In this document: positions 34,652-46,900 of the stretch, in pieces | How positions within the stretch are numbered: the first letter of the stretch is position 1 | Layout of the letters: each line of letters opens with the position of its first letter | Origin: Angiostrongylus vasorum | Lineage: Eukaryota > Nematoda > Chromadorea > Rhabditida > Metastrongylidae | NCBI GenBank assembly: GCA_018806985.1 | Contig: JADANN010000099.1 | Span: forward strand, 5,489,487 to 5,553,486 | Reading direction: 5' to 3' | DNA: 64,000 nt | Program-made: the position numbers and the translations under genes | Notes under the pieces: model-generated | Databases searched by the model: none | The model's input: the letters and a program-made list of their open reading frames with translations, nothing else | Told to the model about the DNA's origin: nothing

Positions 34652-35128
34652 TTGTTATTGAGTTTTATGAAACGTACTTTAAACTTAAACTGCGATGTCT
34701 GTGATCAAGGGGCTTTTCAATCAATCAAAAAAAGGTTAATTTTTATTTTCGAAGCCTCGAAATCGGCGAAAATTCATGAAAAAAGTGAAGTCGAAAGCGA
34801 AACTATACGACGTCTTGTATCACGAGATATGTGTAAAAGCGATTTAGCTTTTCCATCAGACCATCATTAGAAACGGTGTGAGGTGAAGCACTTCATTCGT
34901 TCGTTTCCTTGTCTTGCTGCTGTCATCCATGAACGAGACCGAGTTGTTGGTGTGATGGATTGGCTGAGCCTTGAGCATTCATCACCTTCCTTCACCATGA
35001 CATTCTGGATGCAGGTCGAGCCTGGTTTTCCTGAGAATCCAGAGATAGCCATAGTTTTGCGTGAACAATGCTTCATTGTTGGCAGTGGCTGTAATTTGTG
35101 CAATGTGGAGAATTTTACCGTTTTGTAA
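34652..35128 (+). pseudogene. Unassigned open frame with one in-frame stop, next to a hammerhead-like end
   Basis: A single frame runs from 34652 to 35128 with only one stop (TAG, 34868-34870). The first part has LNCDVCDQGAF. The second reads CLAAVIHERDRVVGVMDWLS, FTMTFWMQVEPGFPENPEIA and ends at a donor-like TTTTGTAAGTAAG. About 100 bp further on lies a GAAACGTCAGC module (35.22-35.26 kb). No domain recognised. The arrangement parallels the minus-strand locus at 32.0-32.3 kb. Confidence 0.35.
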
Positions 35129-35214
35129 GTAAGATTATTCCAGAGTAGAAACGATCCCTCCATCTAGAGGCGTTTTATAAGCAAGATTATCTCCGAATGG
35201 AAACCATCCCTATA

Positions 35215-35330
35215 ACTAGGCGTACGACGAATTAGACGAAGAAGGAGAAGCCGCCGAAACGTCAGCTACTATGTATTTTAATAAATACTCTGAGAACAAC
35301 ATCGTATTTGCTATTCAAGAAAAACAGGGA
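35215..35330 (+). repeat. Hammerhead-like PLE 3' end, third family
   Basis: GACGAAGAAGGAGAAGCCGC then CGAAACGTCAGCTACTATG, followed by a tail with AATAAATACTCTGAGAACAA and TTGCTATTCAAGAAAAACAG. The tail is shared with 31.97 kb (minus) and ends like PLE E at 21.95 kb. GAAACGTC is intact, the CTGANGA core is not. Confidence 0.5.
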
Positions 35331-35539
35331 ATTAGACGAACGTTTTAGTCCGTAATGTGCAAACCACACACCATCGCATAGCGTTTGCTTACGCGTTCCA
35401 CTCTTCTCTATGTTAAGCGAAAGGCTTTCAGAGTTCTGCGAATCAAACCAAAGCATTTTTGCCGCCAAAAAGCAGATCACATTGGATGGCTGCAGTAGAT
35501 CAAAATCCATCCTGTATAAGAGGGCACCGTCGAGTAAGA

Positions 35540-35680
35540 TTCTTCATTCGATCGCTGCCCCGCTTCACCGGATTCGGTTCGTTGCGCCAACGAACGGCTC
35601 TGGAGAAGACGAAGACGTCGAAACCTTAGGGCAGAATAAATTTTTTTATCAGCTTTGTGTTAGTTCTATAGTCCAAGAGA
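35540..35680 (+). repeat. Diverged hammerhead-like end
   Basis: CGGCTCTGGAGAAGACGAAG followed by ACGTCGAAACCTTAGGGCAG has the GGCTCTG...hairpin...GAAAC layout but not the GTC cleavage triplet. A TTTTTTATCAGCTTTGTGTT tail follows. Confidence 0.35.
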
Positions 35681-35839
35681 GTAAGCCAAGGCACTTCTGA
35701 CAAAGTGAAGTCAATACTACACAGGAAACTGAAGCTTGATCTTGAAAACTGATGCCTTTTAATTTCATCCTGACAGTGAATGCAACAATGAAAAATCATT
35801 TCTTAAGTATTGGTCAGGTAGTGAGACTTTCCCCGACGT

Positions 35840-36010
35840 AAAATAGCACCTCATGATTGCTTAACAAGAATACAAAGAATTGCTCGATCAATGCCGAGGT
35901 TAACAGAAAGTAGGTTGTGGGAGTTTCCACGATGTATTGGTTGAGAAAGGATTGAGGAATTCTTTACACCGACAGAAGTTACCGGAAAGTGGTCACGCCC
36001 TGTTAGATAC
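35840..36010 (+). repeat. PLE terminal-repeat / ORF-start remnant
   Basis: Contains CTCATGATTGCTTAACAAGA and ATGCCGAGGTTAACAGAAAG, the terminal repeat and start codon region (MPRL) seen in the PLE copies. The body is missing. Confidence 0.5.
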
Positions 36011-36530
36011 ATAATCCTTCATTGCTGCGCTTATTTCTACAAAATGCTATTGAAGTGCAAATATATAAAAGCACAATCTAGCCTTTACAGAGTTCCGTCA
36101 ACAACTTTCATACAAGGCGCGAAAATCCTTGACCCTGCTTTTTATTATTTCCCTCACCTATCTTATGGGCAACCCTAAATCCAGTCAACGAACCCGCCTT
36201 TCGTATTCTAACCAATTCAAAAGAATTACCACGAAGTGGCCTTCTTTCGTATTCGAATTCTTGTTTCCTCATTTGAAATGGATAGGCTTCAGCGAACCTG
36301 TAAGCTGGTAGGTGACCATTCTCAGCTCTTGAGACTTTTTCCTACTGAAAAGAGAAATCGCAAAGAAATAGTGCTCATTTTCTAAAGAAAGTTTTCAAAA
36401 TTTTCACTTCAAATGTTGCACGACCATAAGTCACTTACCAACTTATGGGACTTGGCATGAAAGCGAAACCGAAAAAGGATTAAAAATAACTCTACATCTC
36501 CCCCCATGGAACTCATTCGATCCATCAATG
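36011..36530. other. Non-genic interval
   Basis: No recognised feature. A 60-codon plus-strand frame at 36129-36311 has no motif. Confidence 0.4.
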
Positions 36531-36534
36531 ATGC

Positions 36535-36785
36535 CATTGCTATATTATGATTACTGTTATTGCTGTTGCTATTATTGTTATTACTTTTAGTTATCACATG
36601 GCCAGTAAGATCTATGTGCGGATGCCAGCATACGATTAGCTTTCTCGGATTTATGGTCCACAAAAGTCTTCGAACATTTCGTGGGTTGTTTCGGCTTGTT
36701 GGGTGTTGACAATGCTGTTCTTGAGGGCAATGGGAGTTCAGTGTCACCCATCTCGACATTGAATTGCACTTTCGGGGTCTGTGGA
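36535..36785 (-). mobile_element. SINE family 2, partial minus copy
   Basis: Read on the minus strand, TTTGTGGACCATAAATCCGA and GAAAGCTAATCGTATG correspond to TTCGTGGACAAATGCGAGGA and AACGAATCGAATG of copy 1. The upstream GCCCTCAAGAACAGCATTGT also aligns, and a low-complexity (AATAAC)n tail follows. The tRNA head is absent. Confidence 0.5.
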
Positions 36786-37223
36786 TACGAATAAGGAAAT
36801 AATTTTATTAGTGCGTTATTTATAATAGTGCATTCTTCATTCTTCAGCACCAAGATAGTAGAATCCGTGTCACGTTTCTCCGTAAAACTTTGAAGATCAC
36901 GAAAACAAAGTTAACAACACAATCCCACTAATTAAGAAAGAACCTCTCAAGTGAGTTCTTCAGAGGCTTAACCAAACTGAAATTGATCGCTATCTTGGAA
37001 GGGGGATATCCTGCCGCTTTAAGAAAAAAATATGTACAGCAATGATAAAGAAGTTTATGGATGAAAGCAGTTTGTTCATTGAAACCGTTGTGGGGATAAA
37101 ATTATTTACTGATTTATGGATGAAATTTTAGCCACAAGAATTCAACGATTAGCTTAAAGGTAAAAAACAAACGAGTAAATATTGCAGTTGCTTTGATGCT
37201 TCTATGACCTATTTTATTTTGTG

Positions 37224-37508
37224 ATGGGCCCATGTAATGCAGTTGTGAGAGACACCCTGCAATAAACACGTAGTCCTTGGTTCGATCCCGCTCCCCAGAA
37301 TCATCAAGCCGTTCATCATTGCAAGGTCGGGAAACTGGTACCAGACTTATCTGGAAGGATAGCAGCACTGACTTCACACATTGGGTAAGAGACCGCAGGT
37401 CATTGCAAAGGCCAGATGTAGATTCAATCACCTCTAACGATGCTTAATAAAGTCGAATGCGTAGCGCATCCCTTAGGGACTAAACAACGCCAAGAGCTTC
37501 ATCCTTTA
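37224..37508 (+). mobile_element. SINE family 1 copy
   Basis: Diverged full-length copy. Head GGGCCCATGTAATGCAGTTG, a B-box-like GGTTCGATCCCGCTCCCC, the block CCAGACTTATCTGGAAGGAT and the tail block AAACAACGCCAAGAGCTTCA. Confidence 0.7.
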
Positions 37509-37746
37509 TTCCTTATGTTCCTTTAATGATGCCCTTTATTGAACTAAATGCTTTCATCCTATCGTCATGTGATATAAATCGCTTCGTTTCCTATATTAGT
37601 TAATAAGAGAATACACCTACTTAATAGGAGACTTGCAAAAACAATTTTGGCAACCACAGGATTGTAATAGTGTACGGGATATCTGAGAAGAAACGAATGC
37701 GAGAACTTCGGCCTGGGTAGCCTGACAGTAGTGGCGAATATCGCTG

Positions 37747-37904
37747 CTAGAACAGGGTGCGTCTGGCCTTCGACTTCTTCGGACCAACGCCGTCGTCGTG
37801 CCAGCAAGCCGTCGACTCGGCGAACTTGTCGATGATCATTGAGATTGGGAAGGCCAGCACGATGATGCCGCACACAGAAGCCAGCGCTGCCACCACTTTG
37901 CCAC
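37747..37904 (-). CDS. Kv channel exon 11: S6 and C-terminus
   Basis: Acceptor TTTTTCAG, phase-1 entry. Encodes residues 394-445: [20 protein letters not shown], then [10 protein letters not shown] and a short basic tail ending RRTLF and TAG (37749-37747). The P-I-S triplet replaces the usual PVP/PIP gate motif. I see no convincing alternative downstream exon. Confidence 0.9.
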
Positions 37905-40900
37905 CTGAAAAATTGAAGCGTGACTTCGAACTACAAATAAAGTCCAGCGAAAAAAGAAAGACATACAGATTTTTATTTCGTGGAAGAATCGTGTTTTTTT
38001 ACATGCAGGATGTCTTCATAACTGTTTTTTTTGCCTTTTTTCACTTCTTTCTTTTGTTCTGATTTTGTGTTTACATTAAAACTACACAAGTTCTCATCTC
38101 TTCAAACACAACTAGCCGAGAGAAAGATAAAACAAAGGCATCAATGGTGCAGTGGATCAGATGTGAGCCCCAGGAAAGGGTAATCGCTGGTTCGAAACTG
38201 ACCTTGGATAGAAGATTTTGCAAATATCTCAGCATTATCGTGGTTGTTCAGACATATTATATCCAAAACCTAGCCGTTAATTTTCTTTTTTAGTTCGTGC
38301 CTCTACTACGTGTAAAGACTACTGTACTATCAGAGACTAATTCTGAAATGACTCGGCTTAAATTCGTTGTCCTAAAATCTTTGATAAAACTTTACAAAAA
38401 ATAGGTTATTTCTTGTTGTTCCAGCTTTTTGTTCTCTGTTCATATTGTAAGGATGCTTTTGACAAGCGCTCTTAGCAACAACCAAGAAGGGATATTTTCG
38501 ATAAATCAGTTAGGTTCCCGAATGCCCCTCTCTACTAGTACTGCGACCCCAGAACGTCTCCCATTCCCATATCGTCATCCATAGTGGTGGTCTGCTCCGA
38601 ATATGGTGATGTCCGCGATGCGTAATCTGTTATCCTTGCATAATTTCTACACGAACCAAAAACACACCTGCCCATGACGTAGGTGACAGTCTGAGAGGAC
38701 GATCGCTTCCTCTCGGAATCCACTTCACTATTCTTCTCGTCCATCTGTCACCTGTTCTTTTTATTACGTGACGGCCCACCGCTTCGTTGGCGATATGTAA
38801 AAGCTATAAAGGATAAAGCTCTCGGCGTTGATCAGTACCCTGAGGGATGCGCCATGCATTCGACTTCACTAAGTATCGTTGGAGGTGATTGAATGCATAT
38901 CTGGCCGTTATAATGACTTGTGGTGGCCTGCCGATGTATCGAGCCAGTGCTGCTATCCTTTCAGACAAGTCTGGTGCCAATTTGCCGACCACGCAGAGAT
39001 GGAAGGCTTGGTGGGCCATGTGCGCAGGGATCGATTCCACGTGTGTGTCGCAGTGGCGCCTCCAACCACTGCGCCACACGCGCCCTATGTCGGTATTTAA
39101 CCTCCCGGATCCCGAAGATGGGATATGTTCCGATGATGTGAGCTGCGCATTCTAGGTGGGCGTTGTGAACGCCGGTTGGATTTCAGAACTCACCGTTCAA
39201 GTGCTCTCTGAGTGGTGCGTGCATAGATTTCTCGACGTGATTGAAGTGCCACGTCAACTCTATGCTACATAATGAAGTCCAGGAAAGAGTTGAATCGAAA
39301 AAGATGAGCGTGGAGTTTCGGTTAACTTATTCCTTAAGCTCCTTGTTCTCTCTGATAGGCCGACGATTCTCTCCTTCATTTGGTATTTTCTGCTCTATGT
39401 TGTTTTGCGACAACTGCCATTAAATTTTCGATAAACAAAATGCTTGAAAACCAGCAGATTTGAAAGACTTATAGTGGAAACTACTGAGGAGGCTTGGTCG
39501 ATCGGTCAAAGGTGTAAACAACCTTTCAAAAATGTGATTTTTGATAGCAAATTTCTTGGTCATTAACGAAAGCGCGGCCACCGCAAATGTCAAAATTGCA
39601 TTCGGATACATCCTAAGCATAAGAGTCCCTTTTGTACAATAGCAATCCTTCCTTACATACATAAAGAAGCGACAAAAAGATTTTTGTGCTTTAGAAAATC
39701 AGAACTCACCTTGGCACCACAAGAAAACTTGTGCTCTGTTGACAAAGATCTGTAGATTTTAGAGCTGAGATATACGTGTTTTCGCATTATGTTCGAGCAC
39801 ATACACAAACTCTGCACATAGAGTCGCATATGGTTGGTATGACTTTCTATTATTACCGATGTAACTTTACGGTGTCACAATTGAAAAGTCATTAAAGACT
39901 TGGAACAAACCCACCTTCATTTCTTAAAAAAATGTGTTCCAGGAAAGGAAAGATTTAAAGATATTTAAATATTAATGGGAGGGGTTTCAGCGAATGACTG
40001 TAATCAAAACTGTACCTGCTGTGACGGGAACGAGATCGCCATACCCGACCGTCGTCATTGTAATCACACCTAAAAAGATTCTTAGGATAATGAGCTCTAC
40101 ATAATTCACTTCTCTGCATGAGTTGCTTCTGGATAGAACCGTGTTGTAACATCGATAATGAAGCCCCACTCCTGCATTCTCAAAATGGTTTCATTTCCAA
40201 AAAAGCCCACAAATGTTAATGGTAAGGCCCTTCCACAGTATGCACATTTCCCACTTACTCATGTATGCCTATTTATTTAAATTATTTCCTATAGCTTGCT
40301 TCCACAGACTGCGGCCCGACATATTAATTCAACGCAAATAGCAATTTTTCGATGAATAAGATATTTTTCGTGGAGTTCCGAGATAGCAGTGCTAGGATTT
40401 CCAGAAATCTTCACCACCTTCACTTGACTACCCTTGCAGATCGAAGAATCATCCTCCATCTTAGACTATGTTCCTATTACTGTGACAATTCCTAGGACTG
40501 GCTGTGTTCCACTTGGAAATATTGAACTCTTTCTCCGCTTGAGAGACCCCCAGATGTGGACCACTGCTGAACACGCCAATCACATTTCGAACATACGGTT
40601 ATCAGACATGACAACATTCAAAAATTAAACTAGAAAGTTTATGATGTCGATCCGTCTCAAATCAATGAACAACCATTATCGATATTTCTTGTATAGTTTT
40701 ACCAAATATAGTTGTTGCACAAGCTTGATATTCCTCACAATATCATAAAGAGACTCTTACCACAAAAAACTCAAAAATCCGTAGGTAAGAGTGGACCTAT
40801 ATGAGGCCTAAGTAGAAAATCTCGCGAAACTTTCGGCAACTTTAAGCCGAAAGAAACCGCTTTCCAGCGTCTGGAAGGAAAATTCGGAATTAGAATGGAG

Positions 40901-43900
40901 AGCGCCATTCAAAACGTTCCACTCGATCCTTTCCACAAAAAGGTGGCGTCAATATGGTCAGTTGAATGTTGTCTCAATGGTTTTCCATAGTCGGGTAGGC
41001 AATGTTGTCGGTAAAGAGCGTAAAACATGTGATCCTAGCATGTTGAGATCCGAACATCTGAACACATACTCCAGACATTATTCACACATTTCGCCGACGT
41101 TTCGCACATTACCTGTAAGAATACCAGGGTCCAAACGACTGAAGTGAATCACGATCAATCAAGTATATATACAACGAAGAATCCCGTTGAAAACGGCGAA
41201 TGTGACACCTTGTTTCACCAACAATGGCAAAAGTGTCTCGTGGACGTAAAAGAGAAGCAAACTTTCATGAAACCTCTGACAACATGAGCTTCTCGGGCCA
41301 GCAGAAATGCTTTACAGAGTAGTAATTAAAGAGTGGCGAAAGTATCTTAGATGCTGTTCATTTCTCAAAGCCTGGAAAGCTTGAAGGCTAGGAGCAAATG
41401 AAGATGAGACAGCAACGTTATCTTTTTTTTACTTCCTTTACCCACTTTTTTTCACAAACGAAAAAAAGTAACACCACTAAGAAACCCCTAAGAAAAGGTT
41501 TTGAATATTCTGTGGCAGCTGTAGACCTTCCACTTAGCACTCTACGCCGTCAATAAATCCGCAACCGCCTATATGGTCGCATGTGCAGCTCAGAAAGCCG
41601 TGTTTTCTGCCCCTAAGGGCAAAAACGAGGATTTCATGAGCTATAATATGCTTGGACAGGGCTTCTACATCTGCGGTCGGTTACTTTTTTCATTCTTACT
41701 TTCGTTTCTGATTTCAGTTTTAACATCTCTCCGAAACAACTAGTAGGAAGACCGAGCGAAGGATTCGTCGCCGAAAATACACCTTCCTCTGATCCACATC
41801 TTGGTGAAGAACTGGATACGCCCCTGCAAGGTTACGTCAGGACTCCAGGGAGGACCAAGTTGCACGACTAGCAATAGGCCAGCCTCAGTACCCTGCACAC
41901 TAGGTGACCCCGTCTATGACGTCAGGCGGTGAGACGACGGCTGAGAGGCCAGAAAATCTCGGGTTACGCACGACGTCATTGGAACCGAATCTGACGAACA
42001 CACGCACGACACGCCATGGAGATTGCTTCTTACTATGAACGTATAATGCTAGAACACTCTCCACAGATGCCGATCTTCACGCCCTTCTTGTAGGCGCAGA
42101 TCGATTTAAATTTCACGTGATCGCATTACAAGAAACAAAAATCGAGAAGACCGACATACGCCAACTAAACAAGGGACTCTTGTGATCCATGGAGAAAAGG
42201 TCCCTTCACGAAATGTCGGCGGCGTAGGCTTTGTCGTACACCCGTCTATTGTCCATCTCGTCGACTCATACGAGATCCTTTTCCCCCTCGCATAGCCGTC
42301 CTCCGTCTTCAACTGTCGCATCATAAAAAGATCACTATCATTGACTGCTACTCATCGACCGACGCAACTGATGATCACGAATTAAATGCGTTCTACTATC
42401 TGCTGGAGGAGTTCATCCGCAATGATAAAGCATGTCATAAATTTGTTGTCGGAGACTTCAACGCCAGAATAGGAAAGGCCAACGAGAGCGAGTATAGGAT
42501 CGAAATTTTGGATTAGGAGAAAGAAATGGGAACGGGAACCGTATCGCAGGACTCCTGTCAGCAGCACGTCTCTTCCATGGAAACCCGTTTTTCCAGAAGA
42601 AAGAAAGCCGCCGCTGGACATGGGAGTCTCCCCAACAGCATGACTCATGCGGAGATCGACCATATTCTGACAAACAGAAGATGGTGCCTACTTGACACAT
42701 CGGTAGTCCTGTCATTCTGTACTGGCTCCGACCACCGCCTTCTTCGCGCGAAGATTCGAATCAGCCATAAGCTGGAAAAGAACTCTCTTCATCGACCACG
42801 AGGAAAAAAGTCTAGCTGTATATGACGAGAACATTCTGAACGAAGTCCTACCCAAACGTGACTGGTAGATTAAAGAAGACCCGACCGAAGACTACGAGCT
42901 GCTTGTCGAAGGACTGAAAAGCTGTGCTGAATTCGCCTCAGTTCCTCAAGCAAGAAGATCGGATCGCATCTCCGTCACTAATAAGGAGTTGCTCGAAAAG
43001 TGGAGGAAACTGAAGCTTGATCCTACTGGAACACGTTCGACGTGGCGAGTAATAAATGCCAGCGGCAGAATAGCTTTGCAGGGAAGATGTACAATGGTAC
43101 AAGCAGAAGAAACTACTGGAAGCAGCAGAAAAAAAGAAGCAGTCTGAAAAAATGTCGTCTTGGCTCGTGTGATTATAACGTTCCGCTGTTAGCTCTGATG
43201 AACGAAGATGGTACCGTCAAAAGTTCCCGCCATGAATGGAATTAATAGCGGAAACGTTCTACACCAACCTTTTCCGTTCCACAATCCCCGTCGCGGACCC
43301 CTAGTATCCTCGCTGGAGAAAAACCACCTGGAATTCCTCCGTCCGAGGTTCGAGTTGCGATAGAAAGCATGAAAAGAGGCACAGCTCCATGACCAGACAA
43401 TGTCAACGCCGAGTTCTTTAGAGCTGGAGGCCACAATTTACAGGTACTTCTCGCAAATCATATGACAGTCTACCTTCAAAAGGAAAAAATCCCAAACCAG
43501 TGGAGGACGTCGCGTACGGTCATCTTGCCCAAGAAAGGAAACCGAAAAGATCTTCGTAACTATCGTCCCACATGCTTGTTGAGTGTACTCTACAAGCTCT
43601 TCGCGAAGATTATCCTCTTGCGCATATCAAGGACATTGGATGAGGCGCCAACCAGTCGAGCAAGCAGGATTTCGGAAAGGTTTTGCTGTGTGGACCACAT
43701 TCAAACCGTGTCCAAGGTCATCGAAGTTTGTCGGGAATACCAATTGCCTCTAGTCGTAACCTTTGTCGACTATGAAAAAGCGTTTGACAGTGTCGAAACA
43801 AATGCAATCCTATCAGCGCTGATCGGCCAAGGAGTGGACCCGTCTTACATAGGAACTCTGTGCGACTGTTATCGGAACTGCACTACGAAAACACAGCTTT

Positions 43901-46900
43901 TCCATCGATCTCTAAGAAGGAGAGCAGCTTGGGCCGCATTCGGGGCTCTCAAAAAAGCCATCGACCAACTGAAGGACCGAAAATCTGAGCTTATCTCTTC
44001 GATTCTACGGTCCTCCCAGCGCTCTGTTATGCTGCGGAGACGTGGGTTGATACTTCAACTACGTCAAGAATGCTTCGCACTACTCACAGAGCGCTTGAGC
44101 GATGTCTTCTGAAATATAGTCGGCACTCTCAATATCTAGCCGGAATGCGAAACTCGGACCTTCGAAATCTGTCACATCTTCGAGAATTATACATCGATAG
44201 CGAAACATAGATGGGCCGGTCACATAATGAGAAGAACGGACGACAAATGGACGAAAAGAACAGTAGAGTGGACTCCAACAGAATGCAAACGTCCCCCCAG
44301 GACGACCACCTACATGTTGGGCGGACGTGCTCGCAAACAAAGTTAATCAGCTGTACTCGCAGCTACAGTTGTTTTACAGATCACGGTATGAGACTCGCAA
44401 GCGCTACCATGCTCGAACAAGACCATCACAACGGACTACGACTGCGAGAGAAAGGAACGAATGGCATATGTGCTGGAGTCCGCACAGCTCGTAAAGACGG
44501 ACCGTCCAGGTCCAAGTATCCAAGTATAATATGATTGATCTCATGTAAGGTATTCGGTGAAAAACATCCATACAAAAGAACACTTGGATGGAAAAACTTA
44601 AAATCCCACCACATAGGGCGCGAAACCACAACAGTGACGATTTTGGAGATACTGTCACGATCCTGGTTCAGGAATCGTAAGCATCCAAATGCAAAACCAC
44701 TGAAGCGCTTTGGATAGATTCCAAAAATCTAAAAACGAAGAAGGCGAAGACCTCGCTATCAAGTGTGACTCGGTTCCCTTTTCTCAGACTAACCTTTTCG
44801 GTCTGGATGGAGTTCACTCGTTATCTCGCATGAACAACATACGGGCAGTCCTCACGGCCGCCGGCAACATTTGGCGACAAAACTTGAGTAGGTCTTAATA
44901 AAGTAGCGTTCAATTGCATAACAGAACTTCATTAATATTATGAGTTTATTGAATAATATGGAAAGCGTTGCATAAAATACGCCCAGGCTTTGAAGGCAAA
45001 GTCGCTGGGATGTCGGCCATCGAAGCACAACGAGAACCGCCGATACTAACTTTTTATCGGCTTAACAAAGGGAGTTCGTAGGATCTACATAAATCAGTTT
45101 TTTTTACTTTACTTTGACAATAGTAGCTTTTTTATAGCACTACGAATTAATCAGATGGAACAAACGTTAGCCATATTCTGGAGTGTTTAGGAAAGATCGA
45201 CCTAAGAGTGAACTTCAAGAAAACTATGTCTACAAGAAATGCATTAATTTCTGATGCTCAACTCACCGCGAAAAAGCCAATTTCTTCAAATTCTAATAAA
45301 CTGCATCCGGGTTAAAATTTTGCAACGAATATGGTTCACTTAATTCCATTATAAAAGGATAGTGCTCTTGGCATTGATGAGTCCCTGAGGGATGCGCTAT
45401 GCAGTCGACTTCAATGAGTACCGTTTAGAGGTGATTGAATGCATATCTGGTGTTTACAATGACGCCGTGGCCTACCGATGTATCGAATCAGTGCTGCTAT
45501 CCTCCCAGACACGTCTGGTCCCAATTTTTGCACCCCCGGAGACGTTCAAGGCTTGGTAAGCCTGGGACGCTGGAGTTTATTCCATGTGTATTGCAGGGCC
45601 ATCCCACCACTGCGCTATACGCGCATCACTTAATTCCATTAGAAAGAAGAAATCAGTAGCTCATAAAGTTTAAAACAGCATAGAAGATGAGCAAAAAAAG
45701 CCCCTAAAAAGCTCTCGGCGTTGATCAATCCTTGAGGGATGCGCCATGCATTCGACTTCATTAAGTATCGTTGGAGGTGATTGAATTCATATCTGGCCTT
45801 TACAATGACTCGCGGTGGCCTACCGATGTATCGAGCCAGTGCTGTTATCCTCCCAGACAAGTCCGGTACCAATTTGCGGACCCCGGAAGGATGGAAGGCT
45901 TGGTGGGCCATGGGCGCAGGGGATCGATTCCACGTGTGTGCTGCAGTGGCGCTCTCCAACCACTGCGCCACACGCGCCCAGAAGATGGGTAAGGAAGACA
46001 AAAAAACGATACCAATTTTCGATTTTACAATTCTTTCCGCTCTAACAAATCTTCTGGTTAGCTGGGTGTGAAGTGAGCGAGGCAGAAGATTTGTTGTCGT
46101 TATCGAACAAGTTGTTGAAAAAGTGATGCAGGTGTATCTTGCAAGACGCAAGCGACGTGGAAAATATGTAGTATCTAGAGACAAAAAAGCGGGAACTATA
46201 GCCTTTCAACCAAGATATCAGAAGGCAGATAAGCTGAAAACCATTGCAATAGACGTTGAACGCGATCGGTTAGCTATTGTTTTCAACACTTCAAGCACAA
46301 GATAGAAGGCTACCGACTTGATGGTCAGACTTTTCCATTGCATATTAGTGGTGATAACCAACTGGGCATGCCGTGAGACACGATCGGAAACAATGAAGAC
46401 TTTACTGAGGCAGGCCTGTGTATTTCAACGAGCAGTGGATGGGCTGGTGATTAAGATGGATACTGCGAAGATTCAGAAGATATTGAAACAGAAACTTACA
46501 CCACCAGCAGGCGGCAGGAATAGAGTAAAACTTCGAGTTCGGTTCGTCCCGTTCAAAGAAATAAATAGCAGTCGAAAACAACATGATTCCTGCAATATTG
46601 TAACAGTAATGGAAGAAGGCTTTCTCAAAACTCTTCATAGATCATTTTCAGTGGATGTGTATGTAAGCAAACATCGAAGGAAGAGCTGCATTATCGTTTC
46701 AGATCAACAAAGAAAGCATGGACGAAACAAACCCATTGACGTAATACCCGTAAGATTGGCTTAGAAGAATATTGCAGCTCAACAAAGTTGGAATGACGCG
46801 GCAGTTACAAGTTACTACACCTTTTTACAATGTTTATAATTTCATAGAAGTACTACAGCGTCTTCTTCACATTTGTGTATCGCTCGCGTTATTGCTACTC

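Larger units (their letters stand above)
37905..40015 (-). other. Kv channel intron 10
   Basis: 2.1-kb intron holding a tRNA-like SINE fragment (38.14-38.30 kb), an RTE 3' fragment (38.52-38.76 kb, minus), a SINE family 1 copy (38.81-39.09 kb, minus) and about 0.9 kb of unassigned AT-rich DNA (39.09-40.01 kb). Confidence 0.8.
41655..44524 (+). mobile_element. RTE-type LINE inserted in a PLE
   Basis: A 2.87-kb non-LTR retrotransposon with an APE-type endonuclease and a reverse transcriptase in broken plus-strand frames. It is bounded by a 13-bp target-site duplication with one mismatch: TATAATATGCTTG (41642-41654) and TATAATATGATTG (44525-44537). The two halves of the interrupted PLE line up across it. 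The 3' end reads CCGTCCAGGTCCAAGTATCC and is shared with short RTE-derived repeats elsewhere. It lies antisense in intron 9 of the channel gene. Confidence 0.85.

Noticed and set aside
36590..36779. Possible alternative C-terminal exon of the Kv channel on the minus strand
   Set aside because: It has an acceptor-like CCACAG and an open frame, but its sequence aligns with SINE family 2 (TTTGTGGAC...GAAA...AATCG) and no good donor exists in exon 11.
46318..46764. 148-codon plus-strand ORF
   Set aside because: It lies across channel exon 9 on the opposite strand. The minus strand has clear pore motifs and splice sites, and the plus frame has no recognised domain.
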